Positions 42,030 through 49,900 of a stretch of 50,673 bases of DNA are shown here, piece after piece. Source of the stretch: Polyangiaceae bacterium. GTDB taxonomy: Bacteria > Myxococcota_A > Polyangia > Polyangiales > Polyangiaceae. The DNA is taken from assembly GCA_025936045.1 (NCBI GenBank), contig JAICUB010000045.1:1-50673 (forward strand). Reading direction: 5' to 3'. A program made the position numbers and the translations under genes. Every line of letters starts with the position of its first letter. Positions within the stretch are counted from its first letter, which is position 1. The notes under the pieces were generated by a model. That model was given only the letters and a program-made list of their open reading frames with translations, was not told the DNA's origin and made no database searches.

Positions 42030-43187
42030 CGAGGTGGCGTCGCCCCTTTGCGGGCCCGCGTGCCGCGCGTTACCCGCGGGCAGCACGACGGTGAAAACGC
42101 TGCCGTGGCCCCAGTCGGTCTCGACGTTCACGCGGCCGCCGTGATCGGCGACGATGCCGTAGGTCACTGCCAAGCCGAGGCCGGTGCCCTCACCCACGTC
42201 TTTGGTCGTGAAAAACGGATCGAACACTTTGGGCACGTCCTCGGGCCGGATACCGGTGCCCTCGTCGCTCACGGAGAGCACCGCGACCTCCACGCCCCGC
42301 TCGCGCTCGCGCCGGAGCTCGATCACCGAGCGCCCGCCGTTCGGCATGGCCTGCACGGCGTTCAGCACGAGATTGCTCAAAACTTGCCCGATTTCGAGCT
42401 CGTTCACCCAGGCCCGCACGGGCGTCTTCGGCAGCGCCAGCGAGAGCTCGACGCGCCGCTTACGCGCGAGCGGGCGGAGCAGCAACACCGTACTTTGTAC
42501 GAGCGCGCCGAGATCCGTCGCTGAGCGATCGGCGCCGCCGCGCCGTCCGAAGTCGAGCAGCTGCCGAATGATGGTGGCCATCCGCTGGGACTGATCGATG
42601 ATGACGCGACACGAGGTGTGCACCATCTCCGAGCTACCGCACTCGGCGTCGACAAGCTCGGCTGTCGTGGTGATGACGTTGAGCGGCGTCCCGAGCTCGT
42701 GCGCGACGCCGGCGGCGAGCTTGCCGACCACGTTGAGGCGCTCGGCGTGCCGGAGTTGCTCGATCGCGCTCTGACGTTCGAACCGCTCGCGCTCTACGTA
42801 GGCGCGGAGCCGGCACAACACCTCCGCGCAGAGCGCGAAGATTCCGAGCGAACCGCCGTGGTTCCAGAGCAGCCAGAAGGCCCTGACGCTGCCGCGGTGC
42901 TCGAGGCGCCAGCCGACCTCCGAGGCGGCCGCAATCAGCGCGCAGAGCACGGCCATCGTGAGCCCGAAACGGCGATCGCGATACCAGCTCGCGATCGCGA
43001 TCGGGAACACGTAGAGCAAGGTGAAGGCCACGTCGACGCCGGTGTAGAAGTCACCGAAGCCGATCAGCAGCGCCGCCCCGAGCGCGATCGGAACGACGTT
43101 CGCGGGCGTCAACCTTTCGCGCAGCCAATCCGTGCTCGGCCTGGACGCGGGCAGGTGCCCGAGCGGAGGCGCTTCGGCGCTCAGCAT
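41982..43187 (-). CDS. membrane sensor histidine kinase
   Basis: The 401-residue kinase has about four N-terminal membrane helices (NVVPIALGAALLIGFGDFY, FTLLYVFPIAIASWY, FGLTMAVLCALIAAASEV, SLGIFALCAEVLCRL) with no large outer loop, then a HisKA helix pair with phospho-acceptor His near 161 in GVAHELGTPLNVI. The HATPase has N box NLVLNAVQAM, G1 SDEGTGI and G2 GTGLGLAVTYGI. It is a complete kinase that probably senses a membrane-linked or cytoplasmic signal. ATG 43187 lies 7 bases inside the response regulator gene, so the pair is co-translated. A 48-base C-terminal overlap with the MDR gene is notable. Confidence 0.92.
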   Translation of the reverse strand: MLSAEAPPLGHLPASRPSTDWLRERLTPANVVPIALGAALLIGFGDFYTGVDVAFTLLYVFPIAIASWYRDRRFGLTMAVLCALIAAASEVGWRLEHRGSVRAFWLLWNHGGSLGIFALCAEVLCRLRAYVERERFERQSAIEQLRHAERLNVVGKLAAGVAHELGTPLNVITTTAELVDAECGSSEMVHTSCRVIIDQSQRMATIIRQLLDFGRRGGADRSATDLGALVQSTVLLLRPLARKRRVELSLALPKTPVRAWVNELEIGQVLSNLVLNAVQAMPNGGRSVIELRRERERGVEVAVLSVSDEGTGIRPEDVPKVFDPFFTTKDVGEGTGLGLAVTYGIVADHGGRVNVETDWGHGSVFTVVLPAGNARHAGPQRGDATSSDDERHFADRRARVQ

Positions 43188-43618
43188 GCCGGGTGGCGGG
43201 CCTTGTGCAGCGCTAGGCGCACGCTGCGTGACAGCTCCGCGAGCGTGAACGGCTTGGGCAACAGCGTCGCGCCGAGCTCGCTCACACGCTTGGTGAGGAC
43301 GTCGTCCGGAAACGCGGTCATCACGATGAGGGGGTGGCGCGGCGCGGCCCCGACCCACGCCGCGAGCACGTCGAGGCCGTTGTAAGCGGGCATGTACACG
43401 TCCGCGATTACGAGCTCCGGATCGGCGTTCGGCTTGCGCGAAAGCCCCTCGAGCGCCCAAAAAAGCTCGCGGCCGTCCGCGGCTTCGTGCACCTCGAAGC
43501 CCATCATCGCGAGTGCGAGCCGGAGCGTCCAGCGTTGCTCCGCAGAGTCGTCCGCGACGAGCACGCGCGGCGGCCGTCTTGCCTCCGTTCGGGGGCCTGG
43601 GAGCGCTGGTTCCGTCAT
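43181..43618 (-). CDS. single-domain response regulator
   Basis: A 145-residue stand-alone receiver: acid pair ADDSAEQRW, phospho-Asp in LVIADVYMPAYNGLDV (near 72), Thr in IVMTAFPDD and Lys in LLPKPFTLAEL. There is no output domain, so it acts like CheY or as a relay. ATG 43618 has GGAGG six bases upstream, a strong site. The stop overlaps the start of the cognate kinase (ATGCTGA). It is separated by 127 bases from the fibro-slime gene. Confidence 0.93.
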   Translation of the reverse strand: MTEPALPGPRTEARRPPRVLVADDSAEQRWTLRLALAMMGFEVHEAADGRELFWALEGLSRKPNADPELVIADVYMPAYNGLDVLAAWVGAAPRHPLIVMTAFPDDVLTKRVSELGATLLPKPFTLAELSRSVRLALHKARHPAC

Positions 43619-43745
43619 GAGCGACCTCCACCGAAAAACCGCCGAGGGTTCTGCTTCATTCCCGAAAGCGCCTCGCAACGCACGCCTGCCGGGGCCCTGC
43701 GCGCTTCTACAATTACCTTGCGTGGCGCTCGTACGCCCCGACACC

Positions 43746-44822
43746 TTAGGGGCAGGAGCCGCGATCGGCGACCGACGTTTCGAGCTTGAAGTTCGAGTCG
43801 ATCGTATGTCGCTCGGCGAAGAAGATAGCGATCAAATAATCGTCGCCGAGCGTGATGCCGAACTCCGCCGCGTGCGCATCGAGGGAGACGCTGCTGCTCT
43901 CGCGTTCGTGCAAGCCGCCGAGGTTGATCGCCAGATGCCGGTTGACGAACACCCACATGTCGTCGTCGCCCGTGAAGCTGAAGACCTCGCCGCCCGAGTA
44001 GCGGAAGGTGAGCTCCGTCGTCAGCGTGAAGTGGTAATTATGGCCGGAATTTGCGTAGTTTCCGAAGCCGCGCCCGTCGATCGGGAAGAACTGCTCGTCG
44101 TCGTAGACGAAGAAGCCGGGGCGATCGGTCGAGCGCTCGAGTTGCAACGTGACGTCGTCGATGCGCATATCGGCCGCGCCGTCGTGGTACCACTCCGCGA
44201 AGGTGCTCGCCGTCGTCGTGTGGACGCGCGGGTCGTCGCTGTAGGCGGGAGTGTCGTCCGCGGCAAGCACGGTTGCGACGATGTACGGATCGTCTCCGCG
44301 CCGGCCGAGCAGATTGGGCTCGAAATCCGGGTTCGTCTGCGGCGTGAAATCGCGAATCACCGTGTGAAGGAGCGGGGGGTTCGGCTGCGGCGCATCGCAC
44401 GGCTGCCATGCGCCGTCGAGGCACGCCTCCTGTCCTGCGCCGCACGCGCTCGCACACGCGCGCGTGACCACCGGAACCTGGCAGTAGCCGAGGCGTTCGT
44501 TCTCGCAGTGCTGCAGTCCGTCGCCGCAAGCGTTCGAGCACGGGAAATCGACGGGCGGCACGGCGCACGCCCCCCACGCGCCTTCGCGGCACGTCTGGGT
44601 GCCGGTCCCGCACGTATCTCGACACTCTCGGTTCACTTCCGGCACGACGCAGGCCGTAAAGCTCCCGTTGACGCACGTCGCGCTGCCGTAGCCGCAGGCG
44701 TTCTCGCAGGGCACGGTCGCGCCTGATTCGGTGCACTCGGGCGGCAATTCCAAGCCGCTGCGCGCGCAACTCACGGCGGCAAGCCAGAGGAGTAGGCCGG
44801 CCCCGTGCGCTTTCGGAATCAC
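43746..44822 (-). CDS. fibro-slime domain lipoprotein with Cys repeats
   Basis: The 358-residue exported protein starts at GTG 44822 (GGAG five bases upstream; ATG 44855 is possible) and has a lipobox (LAAVSC). Residues about 35-135 hold four repeats of about 28 residues with the pattern C-x3-CGxGxxxC-x6-7-C-x-x-P. Residues about 140-358 match the fibro-slime domain: VIRDFTPQTNPDFEP, FFVYDDEQFFPIDGRGFGNY, HFTLTTELTFRYSGGEVF, FTGDDDMWVFVNRHLAINLGG and FFAERHTIDSNFKL. This domain is found in slime-mould prespore proteins and bacterial surface proteins and is likely a calcium-dependent carbohydrate-binding (PA14-like) fold. Divergent from the DUF4105 gene. Confidence 0.87.
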   Translation of the reverse strand: MIPKAHGAGLLLWLAAVSCARSGLELPPECTESGATVPCENACGYGSATCVNGSFTACVVPEVNRECRDTCGTGTQTCREGAWGACAVPPVDFPCSNACGDGLQHCENERLGYCQVPVVTRACASACGAGQEACLDGAWQPCDAPQPNPPLLHTVIRDFTPQTNPDFEPNLLGRRGDDPYIVATVLAADDTPAYSDDPRVHTTTASTFAEWYHDGAADMRIDDVTLQLERSTDRPGFFVYDDEQFFPIDGRGFGNYANSGHNYHFTLTTELTFRYSGGEVFSFTGDDDMWVFVNRHLAINLGGLHERESSSVSLDAHAAEFGITLGDDYLIAIFFAERHTIDSNFKLETSVADRGSCP

Positions 44823-44872
44823 GGAGTCTCCGGCAAGGCGACAATGCCGTAGCATCGCCCGTTCTAGCGCGC

Positions 44873-46084
44873 ATGAACTTCCGGAGCGGGTCCCGAATCG
44901 CCGTCGCGTCCGCCTTTTTCGTGAGCTCGCTCGCGCCGCGCGCCTCGGCAGACGCGCTCGCACCGACCGCCGGCTATCGCATCGCGGTGCTGACGATGGG
45001 CCCGGGCGATCAATTCGTCTCCCGTTTCGGGCATGACGCGTTGCTCGTCGAGCGCGGCGGCTTGCCGTCGCTCGTCTACAACTACGGCACTTATACCGAG
45101 CAAGCGATCGCGCCGCATCACGTGCTCGGCGGCACGCTGCTCTACTACCTCAGCGTCGAATATCTCGGGCGCACCGTCGCGGCGTACCGCGCCCAGAATC
45201 GCAGCGTCGGCGAGCAGGTGCTGAACGTCGACCAGGCGACGGCGGAGCGGCTCGCGCGCGCGCTGTCGCTCAATTCCGAGCCCGCGAACACGACGTATCA
45301 CTACGATTTCGGCCGCGACAACTGCACGACGCGCGTGCGCGACGCCCTCGATCGCGCGCTCGGCGGCGCTCTCCGCGCCGAGCTCCGCGGAGCGAGCCAT
45401 TACACCTATCGTGACCACGCGCTGCGCTTCACCGCCGATTCACCCCTGCTCGGCTTGATCTTCGACGTGGGTCTCGGCAAAACCGCCGATCAGCCGCTCG
45501 ACGAGTGGGACGACGCCTTCTTGCCCGACCGGCTTGCCTACTATCTCGGGCAGGTGAGCATCACCGACGCTTCGGGCTCGCACCCGCTCGTCGCGCGTGA
45601 GGCGACGCTGTTCGCGGCGCAGCGCGAGCCGGTCCCTGCACGTCCCCCGCTGCGCGCACCTTGGTACGCGCTCGCGAGCTCGACGCTCGGCGTGCTCTTC
45701 GCGCGCGCCGGCCGGCGTCCGCGGCTCCGGCGCGCGCTCGGCCTCGTGGGCGTCGCGGTCGGGTCGCTCGTCGGCGCGCTCGGCCTGTTCGTGCTGCTGC
45801 TGCTCGCCACGAACGTGCACGCGGCGTCGCACGCAAATTTCAACGCGCTCGTGTGTCCGGCGTGGGCGCTCTTGCTCGTGCCCACGGGGTTCGCCGTCGC
45901 GCTCGGCTCGAAGCAGCGCCTGCGCGCGTTCGAGCTCGTCGCGGCTTCGTCGCTTTCGTTCGCGGCGGCCGGGACGCTCGTGGCGGCGGCGTACGGGCAA
46001 GACAGCGTGCGCGTCGCGGCGCTCGTCGTGCCGTTGCTCAGCGGGCTGTGGCTCGGTGCGAGAGCAGCCACGCGTACAGCGTGA
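44873..46084 (+). CDS. DUF4105 membrane protein
   Basis: The 403-residue protein has a signal peptide (VASAFFVSSLAPRASA), an outer DUF4105 domain (about 30-230: LTMGPGDQFVSRFGHDALLV, NYHYDFGRDNCTTRV-like stretch with RDNCTTRVRDALDRAL, FLPDRLAYYL) and about four membrane helices at the C-terminal end (LGLFVLLLLATNVHA, ALVCPAWALLLVPTGFAVAL and two more). The NC.TR motif with its His near GHDALL suggests a cysteine-protease-like (NlpC/P60 related) site, a known proposal for DUF4105. The partner is unknown. Its 3' end overlaps the convergent nucleosidase gene by 47 bases. Confidence 0.87.
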   Translation: MNFRSGSRIAVASAFFVSSLAPRASADALAPTAGYRIAVLTMGPGDQFVSRFGHDALLVERGGLPSLVYNYGTYTEQAIAPHHVLGGTLLYYLSVEYLGRTVAAYRAQNRSVGEQVLNVDQATAERLARALSLNSEPANTTYHYDFGRDNCTTRVRDALDRALGGALRAELRGASHYTYRDHALRFTADSPLLGLIFDVGLGKTADQPLDEWDDAFLPDRLAYYLGQVSITDASGSHPLVAREATLFAAQREPVPARPPLRAPWYALASSTLGVLFARAGRRPRLRRALGLVGVAVGSLVGALGLFVLLLLATNVHAASHANFNALVCPAWALLLVPTGFAVALGSKQRLRAFELVAASSLSFAAAGTLVAAAYGQDSVRVAALVVPLLSGLWLGARAATRTA

Positions 46085-46646
46085 CGAAGTCCTGCGCGGC
46101 GTGCGCGAGGTTACTCTGCCAATCGCCTGCCGCGGTGCCGTCAGCGCCGTCCGTCACGAACTTCGCGCACGCGAACGGCACCTTCTCGAGCCAGCACACC
46201 TTCGCGAGCGCGTACGCCTCCATGTCGACCACGTCCCACGGCAGGGCCGCCGAGTGCGCCTCGAAGCGGTCGCCCGAGCCGCACGTCGCGTGAACGAGCG
46301 CGCTCAGCACTTCGGGGAACTCGAGCTCGTCCGGTATGGCGTCCTCGAAGGGTGTGCGCCCCACCGGTAACCCGAGGCCGCTCACGTCCATGTCCCGTTG
46401 CGCGAAGCGCCGGCACGCGACCAGCGCTCCGGTCGGATACACGCGGCTTCCGGCCGTGCCGAGGTTCAAGACCAGCGGCGTGCGGCCGTGCGCGCGCTCC
46501 TCGGCGAGGCGTCGCGTGAGCCTATACGCCGCGTTCACCTTGCCGACGCCCGTGTACAGCACTTCCACGCCGCGCTCGCGAAAGCGCCCCTGATCCTCGA
46601 GCTCGAGGGCCATCACCACCAGGATCGGCTCGGGTTCCGCCATCAT
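46038..46646 (-). CDS. nucleosidase (MTA/SAH nucleosidase or futalosine hydrolase-like)
   Basis: A 202-residue phosphorylase-superfamily enzyme cleaving the N-glycosidic bond of a nucleoside in the cytoplasm. It begins ILVVMALELEDQGRF and shows YTGVGKVNAAYRL (family TGIGKVNAA), LVLNLGTAGSR, and WDVVDMEAYALAKVC, whose VDMEAxA holds the substrate-ribose Glu. The catalytic Asp near the C-terminus corresponds to FVTDGADGTAAGDW. Which nucleoside is used cannot be settled by eye. It starts 9 bases after the EttA stop, so the two share a transcript. The double ATG at 46646/46643 leaves the start ambiguous by one codon. Confidence 0.85.
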   Translation of the reverse strand: MMAEPEPILVVMALELEDQGRFRERGVEVLYTGVGKVNAAYRLTRRLAEERAHGRTPLVLNLGTAGSRVYPTGALVACRRFAQRDMDVSGLGLPVGRTPFEDAIPDELEFPEVLSALVHATCGSGDRFEAHSAALPWDVVDMEAYALAKVCWLEKVPFACAKFVTDGADGTAAGDWQSNLAHAAQDFVTLYAWLLSHRATAR

Positions 46647-46655
46647 CCGCCGGCG

Positions 46656-48332
46656 TCAGTCGAGCTTGAGCCGCTTGTATTTGATGCGGTGCGGCTGATT
46701 GGCGTCCTCACCGAAGCGGCGGCGCCGGTCTTCCTCGTACATGCGGTAGTTTCCCTCGAACCACTCGACGTGGCTGTCGCCCTCGAAGGCGAGGATGTGG
46801 GTCGCGATGCGATCCAAAAACCAGCGATCGTGCGTGATGATCACGGCGCAGCCCGGAAAATCGAGCAACGCCTGCTCGAGCGCGCGCAACGTCTCGACGT
46901 CGAGGTCGTTGGTCGGCTCATCGAGTAGGAGCAGGTTGCCGCCCTCCTTCAAGAGCTTCGCGAGCTGCACGCGATTGCGCTCGCCGCCCGAGAGCGACCC
47001 GACCTTCTTCTGCTGGTCGGCGCCTTTGAAGCCGAACCACGCGCAGTACGCGCGTGACGCGACCTCGCGCTTGCCGAGCGCGAGCTTCTCCTCGCCGCGT
47101 GAAATCTCCTGCCAGACGCTGTTGTCACCGGCGAGGCTCGCGCGCGACTGATCGACGTAGGCGATCTTGACCGTTTCGCCCGTGCGCAGCGTGCCCGCGT
47201 CCGGTGTGTCCTGCCCGACCAACATGCGAAAGAGCGTGGTTTTCCCCGCCCCGTTCGCGCCGATCACGCCCACGATGCCGCTCCGGGGCAGCTTGAAGGT
47301 GAGGTCGTCGATCAGCAACCGATCGCCGAAGCCCTTCTTCAGATGCTCGCATTCGATCACGATGTCGCCGAGGCGCGGGCCGGGCGGAATGCTGATCTCG
47401 GTCGGGTCGCTCGGGCCCTTGTCGGCCTTGCTGAGCAGGTCTTCGTACGCGGCGAGACGTGCCTTGCTCTTCGCCTGGCGCGCGCGCGGTGACGCCTGCA
47501 CCCACTCGAGCTCCGCCTTGAGCTTGCGTTGCCGCGCGCTCTCTTGCTTCTCCTCTTGCTGCAGGCGCTTCTGCTTCTGCTCGAGCCACGACGAGTAATT
47601 GCCCTTGAACGGATACCCGCGCCCGCGATCGAGCTCCAAAATCCACTCCGCCGCGTTGTCCAAAAAATAACGATCGTGGGTCACGGCCACGACCGTCCCC
47701 GTGTACTCGTGCAGGAATCGCTCGAGCCACGCGACGGACTCCGCGTCGAGGTGGTTGGTCGGCTCGTCGAGCAACAAAATGTCGGGCCGGTTCAAGATGA
47801 TGCGGCAGAGCGCGACGCGCCGCCGCTCACCGCCCGAAAGATCCTTGAGCTTCGCGTCGCCCGGCGGCACGCGCAGGGCCTCCATCGCGATGTCGACGCG
47901 CGAGTCGAGGTTCCATAGGTCCATCGAGTCGATCTTGTCCTGGAGGGCGGCTTGCTTCTCGAGCAGCTTGGTCATCGCGTCGTCGGACATGGGCTCGCCG
48001 AGCTTCATGCTGAGCTCCTCGAACTTCTGCACGATGCCGCGGATGTCACTGACGGCTTCGTCGACCGATTCACGCACCGTCTCCGCCGGGCCGAGCTCCG
48101 GCTCCTGCGCGAAGTAGCCGATGCGGATGCCCTCGGCGGCGTGCGCCTCCCCCAAGAAGTCTTTGTCGATGCCGGCCATGATGCGCAAGAGCGAGCTCTT
48201 GCCGGAGCCGTTCGTGCCGATCACGCCGATCTTTGCGCCGTAAAAGAACGCGAGCGTGATGTTTTCGAGGACGCGCTTATCCGGCGGATGGACGCGCGAC
48301 ACGTCCTGCATGGTGAAGATGAACTCGGGCAT
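46656..48332 (-). CDS. ettA: energy-dependent translational throttle protein EttA
   Basis: The 558-residue ABC-F ATPase binds the ribosomal E site and gates the first elongation step depending on ATP/ADP. Two ATPase domains: Walker A IGTNGSGKSSLLRIMAG, signature LSGGERRRVALCR, Walker B LLLDEPTNHLDAESVAWLE, and the second set IGANGAGKTTLFRM, LSGGERNRVQLAK, LLLDEPTNDLDVETLRALE. The interdomain linker has PRARQAKSKARLAAYEDL, the arm and linker region of EttA. The end NQPHRIKYKRLKLD and overall length match E. coli EttA (555 residues). Start ATG 48332 gives the MPEFIFTM N-terminus; no clear Shine-Dalgarno site is present. Confidence 0.96.
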   Translation of the reverse strand: MPEFIFTMQDVSRVHPPDKRVLENITLAFFYGAKIGVIGTNGSGKSSLLRIMAGIDKDFLGEAHAAEGIRIGYFAQEPELGPAETVRESVDEAVSDIRGIVQKFEELSMKLGEPMSDDAMTKLLEKQAALQDKIDSMDLWNLDSRVDIAMEALRVPPGDAKLKDLSGGERRRVALCRIILNRPDILLLDEPTNHLDAESVAWLERFLHEYTGTVVAVTHDRYFLDNAAEWILELDRGRGYPFKGNYSSWLEQKQKRLQQEEKQESARQRKLKAELEWVQASPRARQAKSKARLAAYEDLLSKADKGPSDPTEISIPPGPRLGDIVIECEHLKKGFGDRLLIDDLTFKLPRSGIVGVIGANGAGKTTLFRMLVGQDTPDAGTLRTGETVKIAYVDQSRASLAGDNSVWQEISRGEEKLALGKREVASRAYCAWFGFKGADQQKKVGSLSGGERNRVQLAKLLKEGGNLLLLDEPTNDLDVETLRALEQALLDFPGCAVIITHDRWFLDRIATHILAFEGDSHVEWFEGNYRMYEEDRRRRFGEDANQPHRIKYKRLKLD

Positions 48333-48458
48333 ACCGAGGAGAAGTACCACCGCTCTCTTCGCGTCGAATCATCGCCCGCGTCCCGTCACCTTTCCCCAGC
48401 TCGACGGCCGGCCCGCAGCGGCAGGCGACGAGCCGGAGGGTGAACCGGAGTTGGCACA

Positions 48459-48530
48459 CGCTGGCACGTCGAGCGGCGCGAAGGCGCGGGTTTATTGGGG
48501 ATTTGTTCGCCATACGCGCTGGCACGTCGA
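48459..48530 (+). repeat. 14-bp direct repeat of a sigma-54-like -24 element
   Basis: CGCTGGCACGTCGA occurs at 48459-48472 and 48517-48530, 58 bases apart. A third TGGCAC lies at 48452-48457. Only the second copy continues into a -12 element (TTGCT); the first continues GCGGC. It looks like a partly duplicated promoter. Confidence 0.7.
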
Positions 48531-48535
48531 TTGCT
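48518..48535 (+). promoter_or_regulatory. sigma-54 (RpoN) promoter
   Basis: CTGGCACG-TCGA-TTGCT matches the -24/-12 consensus TGGCACG-N4-TTGCW at every position, with GG and GC separated by exactly 10 bases (48521-48522 and 48533-48534). Transcription should begin near 48545, six or so bases before the ATG at 48552 and 240 before the lipoprotein ATG at 48785. An enhancer-binding protein would be required. No activator gene is adjacent. Confidence 0.72.
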
Positions 48536-48551
48536 GCCAGCGGGTGTCGCT

Positions 48552-48671
48552 ATGAACCAAAAGCAACTCCTTCGCGACGCGTTGGTGGGCTTCGTGCTCG
48601 GGCTGGTGGTGATGGCCGGGGTGGCTCTCGTCACTCGCCCAACGCGCTCCCCGCCGGTGCAAGCGCGCTGA
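48552..48671 (+). CDS. small single-helix membrane protein (39 aa)
   Basis: A 39-codon ORF: MNQKQLLRDALVGFVLGL at the start, one membrane helix (about 11-26), and a basic, Pro-containing end. The polar charged N-terminus, hydrophobic core and Arg/Pro tail look like a real small membrane protein, and GC3 is high. It begins about 17 bases after the sigma-54 -12 element, so its leader would be very short, and no Shine-Dalgarno site is seen. It may be leaderless-like or the ATG may be downstream of the true start. It could also be a chance ORF in the leader of the lipoprotein gene. The remaining bases of 48333-48784 contain no other gene; a small hairpin lies at 48694-48709. Confidence 0.4.
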   Translation: MNQKQLLRDALVGFVLGLVVMAGVALVTRPTRSPPVQAR

Positions 48672-48784
48672 CGCTGTTATAAGAGCGCGAAAGGTGCGAC
48701 AAAACGCACGCTGCGCCCACCGGCGCGCACATTAATTCGAGCTGTCGGGGCCGTTAGGAATCACTCCATTCGAGGAGTCTCCCC

Positions 48785-49879
48785 ATGAGTTTTCGTCTCC
48801 GTTCGCTCACACTCTCCGGACTGGCGTTCGCCCTGGCGGGCTTGACGATCGCCTGCGCGTCGAAGAACGACGGCGACAAGGACGGCCTCGGGCTCGGGGC
48901 GAAAGGCGGCACGTCGAGCAGTGGCGGCGGCGGTAGCGGCGGCAGCGGGCCCGGCATTCCGATAACGGGAGGCTCGACCGGCAGCGGCGCCACGGGCGGC
49001 ACCGGCATCGTCGTCACTCCGACGGGCGGCAGCGGCGGCATGGGAGCTTCTGCCGGCGGCAGCCCGAGCGGCACCGCGGGTGCGGGCTGCATCCCGGCGC
49101 CCGAGGTGTGCGACGGCGAGGACAACGACTGCAACGGCATCATCGACGACCTCGACGCGGGTCACGACGGCGTGTGCGATTGCTTGAACATCGCGACCGT
49201 CGGCGAAATCGGCCCGTGGAGCAACGGTGGCGACGTCTTCTCGTCGTGGCTCGACGCGCGCTCACCGCAGGGCGCCGTCGCGCTCGGCGACCAAGTGCTC
49301 ACGGCCGAGCTGCTTGCTCCGTTCGAGGTCATCGTGCTCCTCCACGTCGCCGACACCACGGACGTTTCGAGCAACGGCGTGACCGCCCACAAGCACCACA
49401 CCTTCTCGACGGACGAGATCGCCGCGTTCGACGCTTGGGTCACCAAGGGCGGCGGCATGATGTCCACCATCGGTTACACGGGCGACGAGGCGAGCGAGGT
49501 GACCAACGTGAACCTCCTGCTCGCCCCTCTCGGCATGGCGTACAGCAACACCAAGCTCGACCTGCAAGGTTACGTTACCGATTGGGCTCAGCACCCGGTG
49601 ACCAACGGCATCAGCAGCATCAACACCCAAAACGGTGTCGAACCCGACGGTCCGATGGGCACGACCCTCGCGCATGATTCCGGCGGTCGCGTCGCCCTCC
49701 AGGTCAAGGAGGCCGGCGACGGTCACGTGATCGTGTGGGGCGACGAATGGGTCACGTACGACAGCGAATGGGCCAACGTGAAGGGCGAGCAGGTCGAGCT
49801 TTTCTGGCTCAACGTCTTGAAGTGGTTGAGCCCGCCGAAGACGTGCCAGGTGCCGATTCCCCCCGGCATCGTGAAGTAG
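48785..49879 (+). CDS. MopE-like metal-binding-motif lipoprotein
   Basis: The 364-residue lipoprotein has a signal peptide with lipobox GLTIAC, a Gly/Ser/Thr linker (about 40-100), then the Cys/Asp motif PEVCDGEDNDCNGIIDDLD, the 'putative metal-binding motif' of MopE-type surface proteins. The remaining 230 residues form one domain (PFEVIVLLHVADTTDVSSNG, FDAWVTKGGGMMSTIGY, GHVIVWGDEWVTYDSEW) that resembles a class I glutamine-amidotransferase/DUF4350-like fold seen in exported proteins. No catalytic Cys is obvious. GAGGAG with 7-base spacing precedes ATG 48785. It may be transcribed from the sigma-54 promoter at 48518. Confidence 0.8.
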   Translation: MSFRLRSLTLSGLAFALAGLTIACASKNDGDKDGLGLGAKGGTSSSGGGGSGGSGPGIPITGGSTGSGATGGTGIVVTPTGGSGGMGASAGGSPSGTAGAGCIPAPEVCDGEDNDCNGIIDDLDAGHDGVCDCLNIATVGEIGPWSNGGDVFSSWLDARSPQGAVALGDQVLTAELLAPFEVIVLLHVADTTDVSSNGVTAHKHHTFSTDEIAAFDAWVTKGGGMMSTIGYTGDEASEVTNVNLLLAPLGMAYSNTKLDLQGYVTDWAQHPVTNGISSINTQNGVEPDGPMGTTLAHDSGGRVALQVKEAGDGHVIVWGDEWVTYDSEWANVKGEQVELFWLNVLKWLSPPKTCQVPIPPGIVK

Positions 49880-49900
49880 CCAGGAGCGGGCGCGCTCGGG

